From assembly GCA_013396915.1 (NCBI GenBank), contig VWZL01000328.1:643141-707140 (forward strand): 64,000 nt of DNA. Direction: 5' to 3'. The translations under genes and the position numbers were made by a program. This stretch comes from Stercorarius parasiticus. Taxonomy: Eukaryota; Chordata; Aves; Charadriiformes; Stercorariidae. The notes under the pieces were generated by a model. That model saw only the letters and a list, made by a program, of their open reading frames with translations, ran no database searches and was not told the DNA's origin. Positions 55,829-64,000 of this stretch are shown in pieces; the stretch's first letter is position 1; every line of letters begins with the position of its first letter.

Positions 55829-56770
55829 CTAAAAACAACAAGAAACAACAAAACACACAAAAACACACTCACAACATCCATCTCCTGAATTTCAAACATT
55901 TTTGACTCTTTACTTCAACAAGAGAAATTGTATCAGGCACCATGGGATATAAAGTTCTGTTAAAAAACACGCGTTTTCTAATTAATTTGTGAGATTACAT
56001 TCAAAAAATAAACTCTGAGAAAGCCTCATCAATGTTAGCCTAAATGGAATTATATGAAAATATTGGCTATAATCAACAGGAAATAGGTGCAATAAAGTCT
56101 CTAATATAGAAACTGTATTTTTAGATAAAGCAGCAGAGGACATCTTCTGAGGACATAGTAGAAAGTATCAGATAAATAAAATACATAAAATATTTTGAGA
56201 ACAAAATAAAATTGTTATAATTTACTTCAGTAACTACAAGCAGTGGGAAAAATGTAATTAAAAGTACAATTCCAACACCATTCAAATTTCTAAACTATAC
56301 CAAGGTCAGAACCACTCACTTTATTAATTTTTCTAGGCACTCACAAGACAAAAGCAAAGCAAATATAACTATTTTTAGAAATAAAAAGAACTAAGAATAT
56401 GAGACTCTGAGAGTCAATGACAGGATAGAGATCCTTAGTGAGACAATAATATAATACTCTAAGTGGACTGAATTTTCACCCTTAGCTTTTGGGATTTCTT
56501 TTGGATCTTGTGGACTTGATTACTTCTGTCTATATAGTTAGGCCGTGCTAATTTATGCCTTCCTACGGGGATGACGGCTGTTTATGCCAGCACCAGAAAA
56601 TGAATCAAGAAACTCCAGAGCTAAAAGCTAACAGGCTACAGTCTCTTAACTCAGAGCTGCAGATTCATGTTTTATTCATAAAAGCAGATACCAACACACC
56701 AGCTTGTGAAATGCATTCTTTTGGCATTTAACACTTTTATTTCGCTTATTAAAAAAATTACACATCTTAC

Positions 56771-56882
56771 CTTTAGGTCACTTCCTGGCAAAGTACCTAT
56801 GCCATCCTTCCAGTCCATAGCACTAAATACATCAAACTCTTGACCATTTCCACTAGAGGCAGATTCATTCATGATGCATGTA
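56771..56882 (-). CDS. L3MBTL3: L3MBTL3 exon with start codon (residues 1-34)
   Basis: The acceptor is a T-rich tract ending in TTTAG. After ten bases of 5' UTR comes the initiator ATG at 56870-56872. The exon encodes 34 codons starting MNESASSGNGQEFDVFSAMD and ending GSDLK, then donor gtaagatg. In the human protein the start is MTESAS and is followed by the same GQEFDVFS, WKDG and TLPGSDLK blocks, so the start choice is secure. This N-terminal region is acidic and probably unstructured. The exon ends in phase 0 and joins the exon at 44138 directly. Confidence 0.95.
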
Positions 56883-59800
56883 CTAAAAAAAAAATTTAAA
56901 AATACAAGTATTTAATGTGAAAATACTTTAAGTGGTTTAATGCTTATATCACTGGACATTTCTTCAAACGCACTTTGATTAGTATCAAACGCTTCCCTCA
57001 GCACGCTGGCAATGTGGACAACTGATGACAATGATGGTAATATACACTAATGTAATAAAAACAAGGGGATATCTTTTGAAAACCTTTAAAAATAATACCT
57101 GTTTTACACACTAGGAGGCTATTAATGAGGCTGTATTGGAGAGAAATGAAAAAATTTCAAACTGCAAATAAACTGACATGGGAAAAAGATACCTCGAGTA
57201 CACCTAAGAAAAACATTTGTTCTGGGGAAAGCAAGACATAAGCGCATGCCTATAATAAATACATTAAGCACTGATTAGTAAAACTGCTTTTCCTTAATAT
57301 CGGATAACACACTGATGTGACTGCTTCACCCAAGTTCAAATTAAAATTTCAAAATTAATTTGAAACTGTCTTTCATTTTCACCGTCTGACTCAGGATGCC
57401 CAAATATTCCCTGCCTGTTTCCATACAGTTTCACTAAATTTTGATTTGCATTTTTAAAACTTATTGCAGAGAAGTACACACACACCAGAGGAAACCACTC
57501 CTTTGCAGAACTTTATTTTACAGGATCCCTCTGTTTCAGAACAGCGAAAGGAGGGGAGAGAATAAACTCTTCTGCGGTAAGAGTTTATCCCAAATTATTT
57601 GCACAAGCAACAGAAGCATATAATGCTTGCCATTGACCCCTCCTTGGCTCTGGCCCCGCACTTGTCACTGCCACAAAGACGGCATCAGTTGCTCTGAACT
57701 GCAGATGTTTCTAGCAGCCAGTTGTGACTCCCACCAAATTCTTCCTTTCCACTTCTCACAAACCCAGCAATCTTTAAATCTGTGGCCTGGCACCTAATTT
57801 ACTATTTGTTCAATGTGAAATCTGACTCATTCATTTTCTTTCTGAAGAACTTCTGCCCTATGCTTAGCAGCTGAAACAATCTGTGGCAAAATCAGCTCTG
57901 TCTTTGGTTTGTGAACTATTAGCAAAAGCTCACCCTTTTCAAATTTACACTTCATGAACTTTTTAACCATCACTTTCTAAGCCTCATACTCTGTCTGCAG
58001 ACTGCAAACTTTTGCTGCAAGTATCAGTATTTGAAGTTCCAATAGGTAGAGACCTTCCCCAGTGCTTAACCTTGTTTTCCAAAATATAATTTATAACTTA
58101 GGTCCCACTCCCAAAATCTGCAAATATCTATTAATACTCTCTGGAAATCTGGAATTTCCACAAAAGACTGAGCGATATTTGTTCGCTCAGAGATAGCAGA
58201 AAAAGATGCAAACCAAGCAGAAGTAAACTCAGGTAATCTAGAACCTTTTTACTGAAAGTTTGAGGAGAAAAAATGCTTAGCTAGTTAACTCTGTTGCGTG
58301 AAAAATAGAAGAAATTTACATTTTTTTCATCAGAAAAATCACTGTTAACACACCACTACAGACAGATACTACTCTGGGTGCGCAAGGTGGACTCCCTTGT
58401 ATTTCTCCTTGGTTTCCTCCTCACTTCTAGCAGAACTCTTTAAAACCCTGAGCAACACCTTACTCCACAAGTACTTCCGTTACATTACAGCCAGTACACA
58501 GTATCAACAGGATAACAGGAGCTGGACCTCAGTCAGCAACCACCGCTTAGGGTGAAAGCTTCTGCATTCCCCTTCATTTCATACGATGGGCAGAGTTCAC
58601 CGAAGGCTCTTTGAGAAAACTTCACATATTTCACGTGACAAGTGTGAAGTAAGAAGAACCACATGATTCAGTGTGTCTTCTCCATCCCTAATTTCAGTAA
58701 TCCTCTGTGAGCAAGTACTGAAAACCATACGGTCAATGCACAAAAAATTAATTTTAAAATACGTCAATAAATCTAAACAAATTGAGAGCAAACTGAGAAA
58801 TTCCCCAAAGCCACAGACCTTCTCTTTTAAAATCACTCCCAGGCAAAATCCACCCTGCCTCAGGGCAGCTCCTGCAGCACAACTTGGACGATCTCTGACC
58901 TGAGAGCACGGTACATCGCAGAGCTCAATCCCTCCACACGGCAGCAGACCAACTCAGGCTGCCTTCCACCAAACTGAACCACACCACGATGGCAGAGGCG
59001 CAGGCCCTCCCTCAACAACACAAGACCCAAGCTGCTAAAGGAGCAGCTGGAAAATTGGATCTCTCTAGAAACCCATGAAATTTTAAGGACGTGAAACAGG
59101 GTGGTTTAAGCACATTGGTGTAACGTGCTCCCTGCGATTAGCCTGGCTAAGCAAACACAAAGCTGTGTTCTGTATTAACCAAAGTTTCTAAGTAACCTTA
59201 AATTACCACCCTATTTAGAGGGCACTTCACTCAACCCTCCCGTGGTTTATTTATTATAGAAAACATGTTCCAGTGGTTTCTGCAGAAGGCACAACAGAGG
59301 ATGGGAAGAGACTTGGGAGACTGTGGGAAAACGCTTCCTCGCAGCAGTCGCTGTTCCAGGGAGCAAGGAGCAGCCAACAGCTGCTCCATCAGATGCGGAC
59401 GTCTGCGATAGTGCTCCTCTCGTTATAGACAGGCTTTGTAACAGAACTGCTTGGGAAAAAAATGACATGGGGAAAAGTACCTTAGAGCCTAGCCTACTTA
59501 GGCAGGATGTAAGCTGTGAAAGTAAAAAAAAAAAAAAAAAAAGTAACAGAAATGTTCAAGGCATATTTCTCTCAATAAAACATACAAATATTCATTTAAT
59601 TACACCTAACAAGTTTCCTCAGGTAACAAATCAGCACTAATGATATATTCTATTGTTTGATAGGGTATTCATTATTGTTTTCCTTTAAAATTAACTCAGC
59701 ATCAAAGGCACAATCTGTACCTTTACATTCTGCAGCCGTCAGAAATGTTCTTAGTGAGGATGAAAAGGTCATAGGGCAATGTAGATAGAAATGAATTTAC

Positions 59801-62800
59801 CAAAAGGAATTACATTTGACATAATATCTGTTTCCAGCTTTGCTGAGTTTGAAGAGATGAAAGATAGGGCTATATCCCTCTGCTAATGATAATAAGGAGG
59901 GAGATAAAGACCAATTTAAATTGTTACAGCAATGATGTACTAAAAAAGGATGAAATCATCGCAATATATACATCTAAATCACAGAAAAAAAGAAAACTAC
60001 AGAATATCTTATCTACTTGGTTTTGTTTTTAAAGCTCTGATGTAGTTCTAGTATAACTCCTTCCATAATGATTTCATTTGCTACCATTTCTGTTGCTACA
60101 CTTCCCAAAAAGTAGTAAAAATACTAGATGAATAAGGGGCAAGGTAACTACAATACTGTCCCTATGCCTGTCACTGAAAGATGTGAAGAAAAGGACATAA
60201 TCATAAGATTACAGAACAGTCATCTTCTGAAAGCATCCCCAAAATCCACTATTAGCAATGTAACTGTATCTCAGTCTTCACAGCCATAAGCTATTAACAT
60301 TTATAGAGGAGCATGCTGCATGTTAATATTTCAACACTAACTTTGGTTTAGACATATGTAATAAATTCATTAAAATAAGCAAGCATATAAAATAAGATTA
60401 GACACATCCTTTAGAAAAACCTTCATTTTTACCAACTGATTCAACAATATATGAGAACCTCACAGAGAAGATATTTAATGAGAATAACAGCACTAAAAAT
60501 GAGATAGTTTCATCTGGTGAAAGACTCTCTAAAGATGTAAAGCAAAGAAACAGGAGAGAATATGCCAATTAAGCATACAAGTAGTTTTCGAAATAATTAT
60601 AGGGTTCTGCACTGAACACATCAAAAAGTACTAGTAGAAGGGTTCTTTCTTTCAGTTGGCACTTTAAAAAACTACCTGACACCCATCCAAATTTTGAAGA
60701 ATCTAAGATGTCACCTGTGAAGTGTCCATATGATTTCTAACCAGCGGGCCAACTCAATATGGGGTCACCGGGCAGCAGAGAGAGGAGATTTCAGCAGTAA
60801 AGCGCCCTGTCAGCACTGCCACATTGGCACAGCCTGTCTGCAACAGAGTCTTTTCTTTTTATGCATCCCTGTGCATTTTTATTTTTACTTCCGAGGATTT
60901 CTGTAGCCACTGTGACAGGCTAGCCTGGCAGATTTGCCCCGTGCTGGTCTTCTCCTCAGCCGATAGCTCCTGCGAGGAGAGGCAAAAGTGGGCATGTGGA
61001 GCCAGAGGAGGTCCCAGCAAGTGGCACCAAGGGTGAAGTCCAAGAGACAAGCAGAGGTCCCAAGGGAGGTGATGTCCTTATGGAGCCGAGCCACGGTCCC
61101 TCTTCCCAACTGGGCTGGGTGATACCAGCACTGATGGATGTTCAGAAACAAAGGCAACAGCTGAGTTTTTTGTCCTAGTATCGTAGATGGTTATTTTGGG
61201 CATCTCCAAGGAGGCAGCTGCTTGGCGTAGCACCCATGGGCTAAAGGGACACGTTTTCCCCACACAATAAGTCAGAACTAAGTGGATCAGAAGGGGACAA
61301 CTCAGCGTACCAGAGCTGCAAATATACTAACTTCTAGACACCAGGGGATGAGTGGATACTCAGCTTCAGCTTTATTTAACGTGTAAGAACATGAACACTA
61401 CCAGGGCTCACTTGTTACACCACATGAAGCAGAATTATCCCTCACAAGGTAAGCTCCCTCGATTTCAGACAGACTTTGTCTTAAGCTAGCTTCATCATGT
61501 AAACCCACCAGGGCAAGCCCTGCTTTTCTCCCCGTAGTCTTCTCTTTGAGCTGGGTACACCCCGCACTTGTCTCTTTCTCACCCTTCATCTTTTTGCATC
61601 TGATTCTTCACTTAAAGAAAAACAACCACAACAGGAACAGTGCAGGAAATGGTAAAATGCTTTGAGGCTATCCACCGCATTGCAATACATACTTTGTTTT
61701 GTACCTGTTAAATGGTTAAATTATTCTAATATTTCATTAAAAATTGCAGATTACACATTTCCTTCAAAAATCTCATTTTTTCATTGTTTAGGAACCACTT
61801 GACTAGTTCTGCCATGTTTCTGTTCTGTGTGTTGAAGAGCTGCTTCAGTAAATTTTGCTATTTTGCCTGTTGCTCATGAAGTTTATTACAAGTAAGTTAT
61901 TTTAGACATGAGCTATATAGCTTATATATGTATTCACAAAGGGACCACAGCTTAAAATTCTTTGCCATTCCTAAAACTTGTAACAGAAAACAGACCAGGT
62001 TTCCTATTGATGATGTCCCTTTAGCATTATTTCCTCATATTTTTATCTGTTGCTACTCTTCTGCCTGCTAGATTCTCCAAGCATACTGTGTGTGTCTGTT
62101 CCTGCTTCCCAATACATCGGCTTAAAACCTTTTTCCTCACAGAAAGAATCTGGCCACAGACACATTACAAAATGCTGCGAAGCCTGAGTCTGCAACCAGT
62201 GCTACAGGAGGTTCATGCTGTCCTCACCTGAGTCGGGTCGCTGTCAGCGAGCTCACACAGGATTGCTGTCTCACTGCTAGAAACTGGGTAATGCAGTTAC
62301 ACACAGCCTTCACCTACCATCTCATTTTCAAATATCCACAGAACACTGTAAGAACAACAGTTGCCCAATACCAAAGCTACCCCATCATCTAATGAAACTT
62401 ACAGCTGACAACTTTCGTCTTGTTTATGAAGAACCTGTACCCCATGCCTGTACCTACTCAGCTAGAAGACTTCAGTACCACTCTGAAATCCTATTTCTTA
62501 ATTTCTCTTAATTCCTTGAACCAGGCCCAGAAAGTTTCACAAAACTTCTGCCTTTGTTTATTTGTGCCTCCTTCCACCCCCTGTGCAGACACCTCCTTGA
62601 GAAGAACTGATGCACCAAAACTACACATTGAATATCACCTGACCTACTTCAAATCGTTATTTCTTACCCCAAGTTAATTCAGTATACACCTGAACACTCC
62701 TTTTGTCTGACTCGTGCCCTCCTCTTCCTCTTCTGCTGGTTCTTAGCAGCTTCCATGGGCTCTGCTGTCCCTACACAATTAATTCACCGCTTTCTAGCTC

Positions 62801-63795
62801 CTAAATACACTCAGCAGGCTACTGCATTTATAGACTTTCCCTTCCTTCCAATTCATAAAGAGCTCATATCTCCCATTGTGACGAGTGGTCCTACTACTGC
62901 AGCACTAATAAGCTACGACTACTCACACACTATCACTTTCTCCAGTCAGCCCCATGCCAGGTGATCACTAGTCCCTCACACCCACCATCCTACTTTAAAA
63001 AACCCAAAGAGTAAAAATGGAATGGCCCACAAAAAGTCAACCACCTCTCTTCACAGAATAGGTGATGCCCAATAAAACTGAACAAGTCAGAGGAAAGACT
63101 CATCACATAATCATTTTCTTAAGTTATTAGAACTTTTAAAAGCAACAGTCTAGAAAAATTCGTTAAATTGAAGGTGAAACATACACCACAACAAAGTTCA
63201 CTGCAATTGCCCAACTGACAACAAAAACCATCCAAGATGATTGCTTCAGCCACCTTCATTATAGCACCAGTTCACGGGACCAACTGGACCACAGTCAAAG
63301 CCGCTGAAGGCATACCAGGAAACAATGAGTACCCGGCACCACCCGGATTTACACGGAGTGCTTTACTGCCTTCAGCCGCTAGTTTCAGGGAGTTTCTTAC
63401 AGATGTTCATCATATAAACTTCTGGGAACATGATAACTTCCTTGGTAAAAAGCACCGGTTTCCTAACCAGCTTTCAAATTTGCATTAAGAAAATTGTGTT
63501 ACAGTCCTGAATATAGACGATTTCCAAAAACGACACACGCTGAAGTCTGCGTATCTTGAATTTTAATTACGCTCACCACCTGACTGTTAGCACCCACGAC
63601 TGAGCATCCATTCAGAAGCAGAAACAAACAGCGAAAGTGGCCAGTCCAACGCCACTCCACTATACAAGGGAAATTAAAAAGAAAATAGAACAAGACTGAA
63701 AATACAACTCGTGCTACCCCTCACTCTAAAGCCTGCGCACGCCATGCTATTAAGCACAGGTAATTAAAAGAAAGGGAAGAGGCTATGCCGCTCAC
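56883..63795 (-). other. First intron of L3MBTL3
   Basis: This is AT-rich intronic sequence with no coding exon that I can recognise. It has a 19-base poly-A tract at 59524-59542 and somewhat GC-richer patches around 58.4-59.5 kb and 60.75-61.6 kb. Those patches hold short open frames on both strands that match no family I know. Additional 5' UTR exons could be hidden here. No repeat was identified with confidence. Confidence 0.6.
59524..59542 (+). repeat. Poly-A tract (19 A)
   Basis: The longest A run in the window, in the first intron. The 250 bases before it are GC-richer than their surroundings, so it could be the tail of an old retrocopy, but I recognise no parent gene. Confidence 0.85.
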
Positions 63796-64000
63796 CACCC
63801 GCGGAGGCTGCCGCATCTCTGGGGCCCTCCTTTCCCTGGCGCACCGGCGCTCAAACCGCGCTCCCGAGTGGGACAAGTAACGCGGGGGGCGGGCCGCGCC
63901 CCCGCCCGCTCCCCACGCAGGCCGTGGGCCTGGCCCCCCCGCGCGGGGCGGCTGGGAACCGGCGGGCCCCGGCAGCGGCCGCCCCGGAGCTGGCCCTCCC
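63780..64000 (-). promoter_or_regulatory. L3MBTL3: CpG-island promoter of L3MBTL3
   Basis: The last roughly 220 bases change abruptly from AT-rich DNA to very GC-rich, CpG-dense DNA. GC boxes (Sp1-type GGGGCGG or its complement) lie at 63886-63893, 63900-63907 and 63945-63951. I see no TATA box, as is usual for a housekeeping-type CpG-island promoter. The position fits the 5' end of the minus-strand L3MBTL3 gene. The island continues past the window, so its extent and any divergent partner gene cannot be judged. The transcription start is inferred, not seen. Confidence 0.75.
63796..63890 (-). other. L3MBTL3: Probable non-coding exon 1 of L3MBTL3
   Basis: Inside the CpG island the minus strand has a strong donor, GCGGGTG|gtgagcgg, with the intron beginning at 63795. 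The next recognised exon carries the initiator ATG after only ten untranslated bases, so at least one upstream 5' UTR exon is required. This donor is the best candidate. The right border (transcription start) is a placeholder, and further non-coding exons in the 6.9-kb first intron are possible. Confidence 0.4.

Larger units (their letters stand above)
44139..56770 (-). other. Large intron of L3MBTL3 (12.6 kb)
   Basis: No coding exon was recognised here. It contains an old gapped CR1 element (54524-55828), poly-A tracts at 51551-51566, 52084-52099 and 53944-53957, and a purine-rich A/G stretch near 48790-48865. A GC-richer block at about 44.6-46.6 kb has several medium-length open frames on both strands. 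The rest is ordinary AT-rich sequence. Confidence 0.65.

Overview
The window is vertebrate nuclear DNA, most likely from a bird. It is AT-rich, has no prokaryote-like gene density, and carries CR1 non-LTR retrotransposon copies with the typical avian 3' end (repeated ATTCTGTG-type octamers) plus a probable avian-type solo LTR. I identify one gene: L3MBTL3, an MBT-repeat chromatin reader, on the minus strand. Its 5' end and CpG-island promoter lie at the right edge, and its 3' end runs off the left edge.

Reading the minus strand from right to left, there is a GC-rich promoter with a probable non-coding first exon (about 63.8-64.0 kb), then sixteen coding exons between 56.9 kb and 0.97 kb. All sixteen have AG/GT borders and their phases join without conflict, giving about 604 codons. 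In order, these encode the start methionine and acidic N-terminus, the RBPJ-interacting segment, an FCS-type Cys4 zinc finger, a charged linker with basic nuclear-localisation clusters, three MBT repeats, a C2HC zinc finger, and the start of the Ser/Pro linker that precedes the C-terminal SAM domain. The SAM exons and 3' UTR are not visible and should lie beyond position 1.

Everything else is intron. It contains a clean CR1 3' fragment (24.0-24.4 kb), an older gapped CR1 (54.5-55.8 kb), the probable solo LTR (29.6-30.06 kb, same strand as the gene), a 74-bp tandem duplication (36.1 kb), an AT-rich tract (19.0-19.16 kb), poly-A tracts, and three compositionally distinct blocks I could not assign (15.1-15.8, 28.6-29.0 and 44.6-46.6 kb). 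Two protein-like minus-strand ORFs just downstream of the last exon seen (178-462 and 606-about 880) are the most puzzling part. No CRISPR, operon, tRNA or rRNA gene was seen, and I found no convincing new biological system.
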